From: Selenomonadales bacterium UBA7018
Lineage (GTDB): Bacteria > Bacillota > Negativicutes > Selenomonadales > Selenomonadaceae
DNA length: 64,000 nucleotides
Assembly: GCA_002448305.1 (NCBI GenBank)
Contig: DJWY01000030.1
Span: 67,253 to 131,252 of the forward strand
Reading direction: 5' to 3'
The notes below the pieces were generated by a model. The model ran no database searches and was not told the origin of the DNA. It worked only from the letters and a program-made list of their open reading frames with translations. The translations under genes were made by a program, and so were the position numbers. This document shows, piece after piece, positions 33,568 to 41,550 of the stretch (positions within the stretch are counted from its first letter, which is position 1; each line of letters starts with the position of its first letter).

Positions 33568-34563
33568 TTGAAATTCAAAGAATTTATGAATGCGCTTGAT
33601 AGCGGTATTAAAAATGCTTACCTGCTAAGCGGCGCGGAAACTTTTTTTATTGACAAGGCGCGGGAAAAAATTTTGGCGCGGCTTAATGTCGACAAGGAAA
33701 CCGAACTTGTAACTTTCGACTGCGACGCCAAACCCGAACTCGGCGAAATTATCAGCGCGATTGACAGTTCGCCTTTTTTCGGCTCGAAAAATGTTGTGCT
33801 CGTCAAGAACGCGACTATCTTTAACGCTGAAAAGCGAATCGAACGACTAGAAAATATTCTAAAGGATATGCAACCGACAAATTTTGTAATCTTCACGGCT
33901 AAGACTGCGGATAAACGGCGCAAGCTTTACAAGATAATTTCGCAAGTGGGTGGCGTGTTAGAGGCGGAACCGTTGCGCTCGTGGGAAATCGATTCGTGGT
34001 TGAATGAAAAACTTTCGTCACTGAGAAAAACTATGCGCGGCGATGCAAAACGATATTTCAACGAACAAGTTGGACTTTTGCCTGAAATATCGCTGTGGTA
34101 TCTGGAAAACGAATTGGACAAAGTCGCGCTAAACGTCACGGGAAAAGAGATAACGGCGGAAGATTTGCGGCGAAATATGCTTACGCCTCCGGAAGTCTCG
34201 AATTTCGCGCTAACTGACGCCGTCGATGAAAGGAACGTTAGAAAAGCGATTTACATTTTAAGACAACAAGCCCGCGTGCCCAGCAAAATCCCGCTCATAA
34301 TAGCTTTATTGGTTAATCACGTCCGGCGACTTATTCGCGCAAGATTTTTCATAGCGCAAGGAATAACGGGACGGCGATTAGGCGAACCGCTCGAAATGAA
34401 TCCGTATATCGCGCAAAAGGTCGGCGAAGTCGCAAGGAGCTATCGTCCGGAACTTTTGGAAGAAGTATTTATCGAACTTGCGGAAGCTGACTTCAACTTG
34501 AAGACGGGACGCGGCGGCATTGAATTTTTGGAGCGAATAATTTTCAAGCTGTGCAAGCGATAA
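33568..34563 (+). CDS. holA: DNA polymerase III subunit delta
   Basis: A 331-residue clamp-loader delta subunit that opens the beta clamp. N-terminal AAA+-like domain without a Walker motif (GIKNAYLLSGAETFFIDKAREKI; the region before it is truncated here), SSPFFGSKNVVLVKN, and the C-terminal collar domain (PSKIPLIIALLVNHVRRLIRA and GRGGIEFLERIIFKLC). TTG start at 33568 with GAGGTG 6 bases upstream. In Firmicutes rpsT often follows holA; here corA does instead. Confidence 0.93.
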   Translation: MKFKEFMNALDSGIKNAYLLSGAETFFIDKAREKILARLNVDKETELVTFDCDAKPELGEIISAIDSSPFFGSKNVVLVKNATIFNAEKRIERLENILKDMQPTNFVIFTAKTADKRRKLYKIISQVGGVLEAEPLRSWEIDSWLNEKLSSLRKTMRGDAKRYFNEQVGLLPEISLWYLENELDKVALNVTGKEITAEDLRRNMLTPPEVSNFALTDAVDERNVRKAIYILRQQARVPSKIPLIIALLVNHVRRLIRARFFIAQGITGRRLGEPLEMNPYIAQKVGEVARSYRPELLEEVFIELAEADFNLKTGRGGIEFLERIIFKLCKR

Positions 34564-34641
34564 GTTACACTTTTTAGAAAAATATCCTTCAAACGGCGGC
34601 GCAAATGTAGTAAAATAATCTTCAGAAAGGGGGCGATACCG

Positions 34642-35601
34642 TTGGTAGAAGTTTACAAATCGCAGGAGTCGGGGCACTTGGAAAAATTAAAGCTTAGGTC
34701 TTTGCAAAAGGGCGCGTGGATAAATATAGTTGATCCGACACCTTACGAATTGCGCGAAGTCAGCGCGTTGACGAATGTTGAGCCGGATTTTTTACGCGCC
34801 GCACTCGACGAAGAAGAACGCTCGCATTTGGACGCCGAAAACGATTCTGTAATGATTTTGACGAACGTCCCAATCGTCTACGAAGAGGAAAGTTACGACA
34901 CGTTGCCGCTAGCAATCATTTTGACAAAACAATATATCATAACCGTTTGTTTGGAAGAGACACCCGTTATGGCGAGTTTCAATGAACGGACAGCGCGACT
35001 TTTCCACACCTACAAGCGCACGCAATTTTTATTTGAAATATTATATCGGACGGCGACGTTTTATCTGCGCTACCTGCGCCAAATAAATAAGCTCTCCGAC
35101 GAAATCGAAGAGCAACTGCGCCGCTCAATGCGTAACGCGGACATTTTGCGGCTAATGGAATTGCAAAAAGGTTTGACGTACTTTAATGCGTCGTTGCGTT
35201 CCAATGATGCAGTCTTTGATAAACTCATGCGCCTAAGGAACAATCGCTCGCTCGAAGGAATTTTAGAAATTTACGAAGAGGATGAAGACTTACTCGAAGA
35301 CGTTATCATAGAGAACAAGCAGGCGCGCGAAATGGTGGAAATGTACAGCCAAATACTTTCGCAAATGGCGAATATTTTCTCGTCGATAATCTCGAACAAT
35401 CAGAACATGGTAATGAAATTTCTTGCCGCTATGACAATTATAATTGCGGTGCCGACGGTTATCGCCAGTTTTTTCGGAATGAATGTGCCCGTGCCGCTCG
35501 CGGAAAATTCTTTGGGATTTATTATCGTCATTGTGATAGCTCTGCTTGCTTCAATCGTTGCGGCGATAATTTTCTGGAAAAATCACATGTTCTGGGGATG
35601 A
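34642..35601 (+). CDS. CorA-family divalent cation transporter
   Basis: A 319-residue magnesium/cobalt channel. The long cytoplasmic alpha-beta funnel is followed by two C-terminal transmembrane helices; the selectivity motif GMN is at residues 279-281 (FFGMNVPVPL). TTG start at 34642 with GGGGGCG 7 bases upstream. The gap before it carries no recognisable magnesium riboswitch. It is followed by a bidirectional hairpin made from the AATTAGGAAT repeat. Confidence 0.92.
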   Translation: MVEVYKSQESGHLEKLKLRSLQKGAWINIVDPTPYELREVSALTNVEPDFLRAALDEEERSHLDAENDSVMILTNVPIVYEEESYDTLPLAIILTKQYIITVCLEETPVMASFNERTARLFHTYKRTQFLFEILYRTATFYLRYLRQINKLSDEIEEQLRRSMRNADILRLMELQKGLTYFNASLRSNDAVFDKLMRLRNNRSLEGILEIYEEDEDLLEDVIIENKQAREMVEMYSQILSQMANIFSSIISNNQNMVMKFLAAMTIIIAVPTVIASFFGMNVPVPLAENSLGFIIVIVIALLASIVAAIIFWKNHMFWG

Positions 35602-35605
35602 AATG

Positions 35606-35681
35606 CAATTAGGAATTAGGAATGTGGAATTAGGAATTTTTTGCTTTTTCATTCCTCATTTCTAATTCAAAATTCCTAATT
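35606..35681. repeat. Inverted pair of AATTAGGAAT arrays (possible bidirectional terminator)
   Basis: Forward units (35606-35637) face reverse units (35650-35681) across TTTTTGCTTTTTC, so the two arrays can form a long hairpin between the convergent corA and IF2_N genes. The reverse array supplies the TAG stop (35676-35678) of the latter. Confidence 0.75.
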
Positions 35682-37169
35682 GCTTTCTTCGGCGGGGTTT
35701 TCTTTTTCCGTAATGGTGGAGGCTTCTGATTCAGCGGCAACTTTTGCAACGGCTTCGGCTTCCTCAGCGGCTTTCTTAGCTTCAGCTTCAGCAATCATTT
35801 CGGGCGTACGATAATCCACATTCGGCTCCAAGCCCGCGAAACTGTATAGGAAAACATATTCTTTCGGCTTATAAACTACGTTGGTAACGCCGCGCACTTT
35901 GTATTTGAAATTGCGTTCAGCGTCGGGGTCGTCCATGTTGTCGCGGTATTCGTTAAGCAAATCCAGCACGAGTTTAAAGATAACAATTTTTTTCCTACTG
36001 TGATAAAGCAAGTTGTCAAAGGACATGAACTCAACCAGACGGAAGAATTTTTTCTCCAGCTCAAGATATTTCTCCAACTTCGCGGCGTCAGCTCCCTGCT
36101 CTTTGAGCTTCTTATAACCGTCAACCCAAGCATAGAAATTATCAAGGGCGTTAATTACGTGCGGTTTATATTCTTCGTAAAAGTCGACGTGACGCGGCAC
36201 GCTAAGAATGCTGTAGAGCACTGTTTCGGCGAGATTGAAAAACGGCGTTGGAATTTTATTTTCAAGTTTGTTATCGGGGTTGGTGAGGTAATCGACAAAA
36301 CTGATATGTTCGCAGGCGCGCTTTTTCTCTTCGGCATACATTTTCAGCTCGTAGAGGTTATCGTTGACTTTGCCCATGCCGTGACTAAACGCCTCGAAGA
36401 TGAATTTTTGTTGCGCCTCGAAAAGGGCGTTTTCTTCTTCGGTGAAAATTTCTTGCGGCTCGTAACCTGAACCGGTCTTTTTCATAAGCTCGCGCATTTC
36501 GCCTAAAATCTCTCTGTGCTTCATGCCGAATTCCTGCATGAGCTTAAAGGCTTTAGTCGTGAGTTTGTTGACGGCTTGCCAATATTTAATGGGCGAGGAG
36601 TCGGGGTCGTCGAAGGTGAGGTCTTGCAGAAGTCCCCACACGTCCATATTTCTGAACAGGACGGCTTTAACTTTTCTTTTGACGCCCTTGCTATATTTTT
36701 TAAGGAAATCGTTGCCGGCGCAAAGTGACGCGGCGGCGACTTTTTTTGTTGCCGCTTCGACCATTCCGAAATCAAAAGGCTTTTGGAGTTCGGGATATTC
36801 CTGTTCTTCTTCGTCTGTAGCTTGAGTTTCGCCTTCTGGCTGAGGAGCGTTCTTTTTCTTCTTCTTTTTCTTTTTAGCGGTTTGCGCGGGAGCTTCGTCG
36901 GTTGGAGTTTCGGCGGGTGTAGCTTTAGCTTGTTCATCTTTCTCGGCGAAGGGTTCGGGTTTCGGTTCCGGCTTTGGTTCGGGTTTAGGCGGAGGGGGCG
37001 GAGGCGGCGCGAAAAGTTTTGCCTTTAAAAGATTGTAAGTGTCCTCGCTGACCGCGCTAAGACGATTGGAGACTTTGATACCTTGCATTGTCAAGAAGTC
37101 AATGATTTTCTTTTCTTCGCACTCGAACTCCTTTGCAATTTGATAAATTCTTTTTGCTGCCATAGACAA
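35676..37169 (-). CDS. Orphan IF2_N-domain protein with an uncharacterised helical domain
   Basis: A 497-residue protein. Residues about 5-52 (RIYQIAKEFECEEKKIIDFL ...) form an IF2_N domain, the small helical module normally found at the N-terminus of initiation factor IF-2. Then comes a Pro-rich stretch (PPPPPPPKPEPKPEP), a run of eight Lys and acidic segments, and a helical domain of about 330 residues (130-460) that I do not recognise, ending in an Ala/Glu-rich tail. There is no GTPase domain. Start is TTG (37169, GGAG 5 bases upstream) or ATG at 37163. It follows rae1 by 28 bases, in a translation/RNA-processing neighbourhood. A ribosome- or RNA-associated role is inference. Confidence 0.75.
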   Translation of the reverse strand: MSMAAKRIYQIAKEFECEEKKIIDFLTMQGIKVSNRLSAVSEDTYNLLKAKLFAPPPPPPPKPEPKPEPKPEPFAEKDEQAKATPAETPTDEAPAQTAKKKKKKKKNAPQPEGETQATDEEEQEYPELQKPFDFGMVEAATKKVAAASLCAGNDFLKKYSKGVKRKVKAVLFRNMDVWGLLQDLTFDDPDSSPIKYWQAVNKLTTKAFKLMQEFGMKHREILGEMRELMKKTGSGYEPQEIFTEEENALFEAQQKFIFEAFSHGMGKVNDNLYELKMYAEEKKRACEHISFVDYLTNPDNKLENKIPTPFFNLAETVLYSILSVPRHVDFYEEYKPHVINALDNFYAWVDGYKKLKEQGADAAKLEKYLELEKKFFRLVEFMSFDNLLYHSRKKIVIFKLVLDLLNEYRDNMDDPDAERNFKYKVRGVTNVVYKPKEYVFLYSFAGLEPNVDYRTPEMIAEAEAKKAAEEAEAVAKVAAESEASTITEKENPAEESN

Positions 37170-37196
37170 TCACACTCCTTACAAAATAAAAAATTT

Positions 37197-37718
37197 CTAT
37201 TTTCCGCGTCGAAGTTTCTCAAGCTTAGCGAAAACCTCTGCGCCGATTCTGTCGCCGACTTCATTGCGCTGAACGGGCAAAGTTACATTGCCGAGATATT
37301 CTTTGCGTAAATGCTGCTTAGCTCGTTTGACAGCCCGATAAAATTCTCGCGAAGGGTGACGATAAGCCCCCGCGCCCAAAATCACGGACTCAATCGCGGC
37401 GTCGGAGCTGACAACGTGCACTTCGCGATTTTTGCGCACCTGTTCATAAGAAATGCGCTCAATAACGCTGTCGGCCGTTTCGTTAAAGCCGCTGTAAATC
37501 ACTCTGAAAAAGTCGTCGTAAGTCTCAACCCGCTCCTCGTCTTCGCTGCGTGCGGCATCGAAAACCAGAGTTATTTCAAATTTCTCATATGCGCCGTACT
37601 CGTGAAGGTTGCGTATCAAAGTTTCGCGAGCCGTCGCTAAATCTTCCTTGACAATTTCTTCCCAAACATAAATCAAATTGTAACCGTCAACCAAGTAATG
37701 CGGTCGCTTTTTAGCCAT
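37197..37718 (-). CDS. rae1: NYN-domain ribonuclease (YacP/Rae1)
   Basis: A 173-residue PIN-like NYN nuclease. In Bacillus subtilis the homolog Rae1 enters the ribosomal A site and cuts mRNA during translation. Asp residues of the active site are visible in YLVDGYNLIYVW, LVFDAARSEDEE and VVSSDAAIES. The start at 37718 is chosen because it lies 2 bases after the rlmB stop; a longer ORF to 37826 would run back through rlmB. The order cysS-mrnC-rlmB-rae1 is conserved in Firmicutes. Confidence 0.9.
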   Translation of the reverse strand: MAKKRPHYLVDGYNLIYVWEEIVKEDLATARETLIRNLHEYGAYEKFEITLVFDAARSEDEERVETYDDFFRVIYSGFNETADSVIERISYEQVRKNREVHVVSSDAAIESVILGAGAYRHPSREFYRAVKRAKQHLRKEYLGNVTLPVQRNEVGDRIGAEVFAKLEKLRRGK

Positions 37719-37720
37719 TG

Positions 37721-38449
37721 TTATTGTCTCTGGAATAAAATTTCGTACATTAAAACTGCGGCCGCCGCCGACGCATTGAGCGAATTTATCTTGCCAACCA
37801 TCGGAATTTTTATTAGCAAGTCGCAATTTTCCCGCGTCAATCGCCGCATGCCTTTGCCTTCGCTCCCGATTATCAAAACTATTCCGCCCGTTAAATCAGC
37901 TTGCTTAAAATCGATTTCCGCGCTTACGTCCGAGCCGATAATTTTTAAGCCGAGTCCGCGCAGATTTTTAAGCGTTTGTGCGACGTTGACGACTTGCGCA
38001 ACCTTGACATATTCCGCCGCGCCCGCAGACGTTTTAAAGACTGTCGCGTTGAGTTGGACACTGCGCCGCTTTGGAATTATAACGCCGTGCACGCCGACCG
38101 CTTCCGCCGTCCGAAGTATCGCACCAAAATTTTGAGGGTCTTCGAGTTCGTCAAGCAAAATTATAAACGGCAATTCACTTTTGCTCTCGGCTAGCTCTAA
38201 AATTTCTTCGACCGTCGAATAATTCACTGCCGCCGCTCTCGCCGCTACTCCTTGATGACGTCCGCCGCAAATTTTATCGAGTTTGTCGCGGCTTGTAAAT
38301 TCTACAACAATCCCCGCTGTTTTTGCAAGGGAAAAAATTTTTTGTATCGAACCGTCGCGACTGCCTTCCGCTATGAAAATCCGATTGACGCTTCGTCCAG
38401 ATTTCAAAAGCTCCATTACTGCATTTCGCCCAAATATTAAATCGTCCAA
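37721..38449 (-). CDS. rlmB: 23S rRNA (guanosine-2251-2'-O)-methyltransferase, RlmB family
   Basis: A 242-residue SPOUT-class (TrmH/SpoU) methyltransferase. N-terminal substrate-binding domain (DDLIFGRNAVMELL, CGGRHQGVAA), then the knotted SAM-binding domain with LDELEDPQNFGAILRTAEA, IGSEGKGM and VGKINSLNASAAAAVLMYE. TTG start at 38449 with AGAGGTGAT upstream. Its start follows the C39 peptidase gene by 4 bases. Confidence 0.94.
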   Translation of the reverse strand: MDDLIFGRNAVMELLKSGRSVNRIFIAEGSRDGSIQKIFSLAKTAGIVVEFTSRDKLDKICGGRHQGVAARAAAVNYSTVEEILELAESKSELPFIILLDELEDPQNFGAILRTAEAVGVHGVIIPKRRSVQLNATVFKTSAGAAEYVKVAQVVNVAQTLKNLRGLGLKIIGSDVSAEIDFKQADLTGGIVLIIGSEGKGMRRLTRENCDLLIKIPMVGKINSLNASAAAAVLMYEILFQRQ

Positions 38450-38453
38450 AATA

Positions 38454-39158
38454 TCACCTCTTCGGCGTCGCGATTAGCCAAGGCTGATTGTGCTCGGCTT
38501 CGGGCAACAAATCACGCGCAAACCACATCGAATAAAATCTGTCGAAACTTTCAACCGCGTAACCGTCTTGCTTGTGGTCGCTCGTGTCGAACGGGTCGGC
38601 GAAAATTAAAACATCGTCATAAAGATTTCCAGTGCCCATGCCGTCATAACCAATTATAACGCGCCAATGCCCACCCCATTCGATATTGTCAATGATAATC
38701 GGTCTGCCCGCTGTAAGATTTTTCACGACAAATTTTTGAAAAGTTTCCTTGTCCATAGGCTCTGCGCCAAGACTGCTCTCAACTTTCCAGCCAATTTCCT
38801 CGAAAAATTTAATCATGTTGCTTAAACTCGTCCCGATTTTCGGTTTAGTGTCCATTTTCTTGCGCAAAATTTCTTCGTCGTAGTCGTGGTTGCCAAAATA
38901 ATTCAGAACAGTCAATGCGCAGGCAGGACCGCAACTAAAATCGCTTTTCTGCTGATAAGTCGGGTAGTTCGCCAAAATGATTCGGTCAGCGTTTGAAGTC
39001 AGCGTTCCAAAGTCAATGTGCGGAAAATAAATCGAATTGGGGTGATTAATTTCGGCAGGTGCGACCGCCGCTCCGCCATAATCTACCACTTCTTCAGCAT
39101 TGGCACAGCTAATAAATAAAACCGTCGACATAATCGCGGCGGTAATTGCTTTTTTCAT
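38454..39158 (-). CDS. Secreted C39-like cysteine peptidase
   Basis: A 234-residue protein with a signal peptide (ITAAIMSTVLFISCANA). The catalytic Cys lies in SDFSCGPACALTVLNYFG, the His in GGHWRVIIGYD and the Asp in IFADPFD, matching the papain-like C39 (bacteriocin-processing/C39_2) fold. As a stand-alone secreted enzyme it probably cleaves a peptide or isopeptide outside the cytoplasm; the substrate is unknown. It is inserted between mrnC and rlmB, genes of cytoplasmic RNA metabolism, and overlaps mrnC by 4 bases (ATGA). Confidence 0.85.
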   Translation of the reverse strand: MKKAITAAIMSTVLFISCANAEEVVDYGGAAVAPAEINHPNSIYFPHIDFGTLTSNADRIILANYPTYQQKSDFSCGPACALTVLNYFGNHDYDEEILRKKMDTKPKIGTSLSNMIKFFEEIGWKVESSLGAEPMDKETFQKFVVKNLTAGRPIIIDNIEWGGHWRVIIGYDGMGTGNLYDDVLIFADPFDTSDHKQDGYAVESFDRFYSMWFARDLLPEAEHNQPWLIATPKR

Positions 39159-39553
39159 AATTTTTTCTGCTGCTCCTTAAATGCGGTCTCAAATGCTTTT
39201 TTGCAAATTTCGTCGAGCCGCGTTAAATTTTTCCTCAAGAATAATTCCCCAAGTAACGCTTCAAAGCCCGTGCTCGCGTGATACTGCGCAACTGTCGCCT
39301 TGCGCGGCGCGTGACTTTTAGCATTTCTTCCACGCCGAAAAATATCGCGTTCAGCGTCCGTCAAAAAACTTTCTATGTCGGAATAAATTTTCGCCTGCGC
39401 GGGAGCCGAAACAATTTCCGCGCTTAGGTCGTGTAATCGCGTTATATTGTGCGTCACGTCTAAAAGCCGCGTCCGAATATATAAATGAAAATATGCGTCG
39501 CCTATATGTGCCAAAACTAATGGCGACAAAGTTTTTATCAAATTTTCTTCCAT
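39155..39553 (-). CDS. mrnC: Mini-ribonuclease III
   Basis: A 132-residue RNase III catalytic domain without a double-stranded-RNA-binding domain; in Bacillus it matures 23S rRNA ends. Motifs: LAHIGDAYFHLYIRTRLL with active-site Asp, FRRGRNAKSHAPRKAT and the FEALLGELFL signature. Overlaps the cysS end by 16 bases, as is usual in Firmicutes. Confidence 0.94.
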   Translation of the reverse strand: MEENLIKTLSPLVLAHIGDAYFHLYIRTRLLDVTHNITRLHDLSAEIVSAPAQAKIYSDIESFLTDAERDIFRRGRNAKSHAPRKATVAQYHASTGFEALLGELFLRKNLTRLDEICKKAFETAFKEQQKKL

Positions 39554-41067
39554 GTCGCGCCTTGTGGAGTATCTTCGACGGTAATTCCCGCCGCTTTCAG
39601 CTCATCGCGAATTTTATCCGCCACTGACCAATTTTTTGCCGCTCGTGCATCTTGTCTAAGCGATAAAATTATATTCATCAGCGATTTTACTAGCTCCGTG
39701 TTGCCTTCCGACTGTTTTTCTTCCTCTTCGACCGGCACCGGCTGTTCAAATAGCCCGATTATTTCCGCCATTTCCATATAAATTTCGCGAACGCGCAAAA
39801 TTATATCGCCGTCAATCGTTACCGGCAAAATTTCCCCGTTTTTGAACTCGCCATAATAATTTCCTACTTCTTTCGACAACTCAAACATATATGTTATCGC
39901 TAGCGCAGTGTTGAAATCGTCGCTCATTGCCGCGTAGAAGTTCGACAGGAGTCTTTCGCCCTCTTCGACCAATCCGCCCGCAGGACTTACCGTTATTGCA
40001 AAATTTTTCTCGCCAGTGTCCTTTATGAACTCGCCCGCATGAATTTTCCGCGATAAATCGTCAAGTTGCCAATACGCCTTCGCCAATTTCCCATAAAAAT
40101 CTTGCGCCTCAATAACTCTGGTTTCGTTGAACTCCAAAGGATTTCGGTAATGCGTCTGCAAAAGCAATAGCCTAATCACTTCGCCGGGATATTTCGCTAA
40201 AACTTCCTCGACCGTGAAAAATCCCTTGTTCCGCTTGACCATTTCCTTATTCGACTTGCTAAGCTTCTCATTTCCGTCCGTTATGAACCCGTTATGAATC
40301 CAATACTGCGCAAAAGAATTTTCATCGCCTAAATATGCTTGCGACTGCGCGATTTCGTTTTCGTGGTGCGGGAAAATTAAATCGGAGCCGCCGCCGTGAA
40401 AGTCAAACTTCTCTCCCAAAAATTTTAGCGACATTGTAGAGCATTCAATATGCCAACCCGGTCTCCCTTTGCCAAATGGACTGTCCCAATACGGTTCGCC
40501 GGGCTTTGCCGCCTTCCACAACGCAAAATCCATTGGGTGACGCTTGCGCTCGTCGACCTCAACACGTGCCCCAGCCATCATGTCAGATAATTTCCGCCCG
40601 CTCAACTTCCCATAGCTTTTATCTTGCTCCACGCTGTAAAAAACATCGCTGTTTTCCAGAACATACGCGAAATTTTTATCAACAAGCCCCTGAATCATCG
40701 CGATAATATCGTCCATTGTCTCGGAAACTTTCGGATAAATATCTGCGCGGCGAACGTTTAGCGCGTCCATGCTCTTGAAATAAGCCGCAATGTTTTTTTC
40801 CGAAATTTCCTTCCACGTGACGCCCGCTTCATTCGCCGCCTTGATTATCTTGTCGTCAACGTCCGTGAAATTCTGCACGTAATGAACTTTGTAACCTAAC
40901 TTCTTAAAGAAACGGCGAATAACATCCCAAATCACAAATGGTCTAGCGTTGCCGATATGCGGTGCGTTGTAAGGCGTGACGCCGCAGCAATATATGCTAA
41001 CTTCGCCTTTCTTCTGCGGCTTGAATATTTCCTTCGTCCGGCTCATCGTATTGAAAACTTTAATCAT
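39538..41067 (-). CDS. cysS: Cysteinyl-tRNA synthetase
   Basis: A 509-residue class I aminoacyl-tRNA synthetase. HIGH-type motif APHIGNARPF, KMSKS-type motif EKLSKSNKE, zinc ligands in IYCCGVTPYN and GWHIECSTM, and HHENEIAQSQA. The C-terminal region contains a somewhat acidic insertion (VPVEEEEKQSEG). First gene of the cysS-mrnC-C39-rlmB-rae1-IF2_N operon; serE/cysE, often found upstream, are absent. Confidence 0.97.
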   Translation of the reverse strand: MIKVFNTMSRTKEIFKPQKKGEVSIYCCGVTPYNAPHIGNARPFVIWDVIRRFFKKLGYKVHYVQNFTDVDDKIIKAANEAGVTWKEISEKNIAAYFKSMDALNVRRADIYPKVSETMDDIIAMIQGLVDKNFAYVLENSDVFYSVEQDKSYGKLSGRKLSDMMAGARVEVDERKRHPMDFALWKAAKPGEPYWDSPFGKGRPGWHIECSTMSLKFLGEKFDFHGGGSDLIFPHHENEIAQSQAYLGDENSFAQYWIHNGFITDGNEKLSKSNKEMVKRNKGFFTVEEVLAKYPGEVIRLLLLQTHYRNPLEFNETRVIEAQDFYGKLAKAYWQLDDLSRKIHAGEFIKDTGEKNFAITVSPAGGLVEEGERLLSNFYAAMSDDFNTALAITYMFELSKEVGNYYGEFKNGEILPVTIDGDIILRVREIYMEMAEIIGLFEQPVPVEEEEKQSEGNTELVKSLMNIILSLRQDARAAKNWSVADKIRDELKAAGITVEDTPQGATWKKI

Positions 41068-41103
41068 AAGCTTAAATCCTTCCTTCTCGCGAATGGTCGT
41101 TTC

Positions 41104-41132
41104 ATGATAGCACAGATAATCGTCTTTAGCAA
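41104..41132 (-). promoter_or_regulatory. cysS promoter
   Basis: Minus-strand TTGCTA (41132-41127), 17 bp, TATCAT (41109-41104) with an extended TGC. The start point is about 30 bases before the cysS ATG, leaving no room for a T-box. Confidence 0.75.
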
Positions 41133-41148
41133 ATGCATAAAATTTTCT

Positions 41149-41177
41149 TTGTACTTTTTCAGAATCCCTGTTATAAT
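41149..41177 (+). promoter_or_regulatory. Promoter of the Hpt/hybrid-kinase operon
   Basis: TTGTAC (41149-41154), 17 bp, TATAAT (41172-41177). The start point near 41184 leaves a leader of about 28 nt. Confidence 0.82.
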
Positions 41178-41211
41178 CGGCGTTGTAACTTTAAATTTAG
41201 GAGGTATGGCA

Positions 41212-41550
41212 ATGCTCACGATTGAAAGACTGCAAGAATACGGAATTAACACTAAGGAAGGTCTCGCCCGATGCATGAACATGGAAAAATTCTATTTCCG
41301 TATGCTCGGCATGGGGCTTAAAAATGATTCGTTCGATAAGCTGGAGAAATTGCTCGCCGAAGGCAATTTGGAAGACGCTTTCGAGCAAGCGCACGCCCTC
41401 AAAGGCGTTGTCGGCAATCTCGCTATCACGCCAATTTTCGGACCCTTGAGCGATATGACTGAAGCTCTTCGCGCTAAAAAAGATATGGATTACGTTTCGC
41501 TTTACAAGCCGATTAAGGAATTGCGCGATAAATTGGTGGCAGAACTTTAA
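41212..41550 (+). CDS. Histidine phosphotransfer (Hpt) protein
   Basis: A 112-residue stand-alone Hpt domain. The phospho-accepting His61 lies in QAHALKGVVGNL, the Hpt signature. Such proteins carry phosphate between receiver domains in a phosphorelay. ATG at 41212 is 7 bases after AGGAGG; an ATG two codons earlier is too close. Its TAA stop shares a base with the ATG of the hybrid kinase, so the two are made together and almost certainly work together. Confidence 0.9.
   Translation: MLTIERLQEYGINTKEGLARCMNMEKFYFRMLGMGLKNDSFDKLEKLLAEGNLEDAFEQAHALKGVVGNLAITPIFGPLSDMTEALRAKKDMDYVSLYKPIKELRDKLVAEL

Noticed and set aside
34564..34641. Magnesium riboswitch before corA
   Set aside because: The 78-bp gap is too short and has no M-box-like structure.
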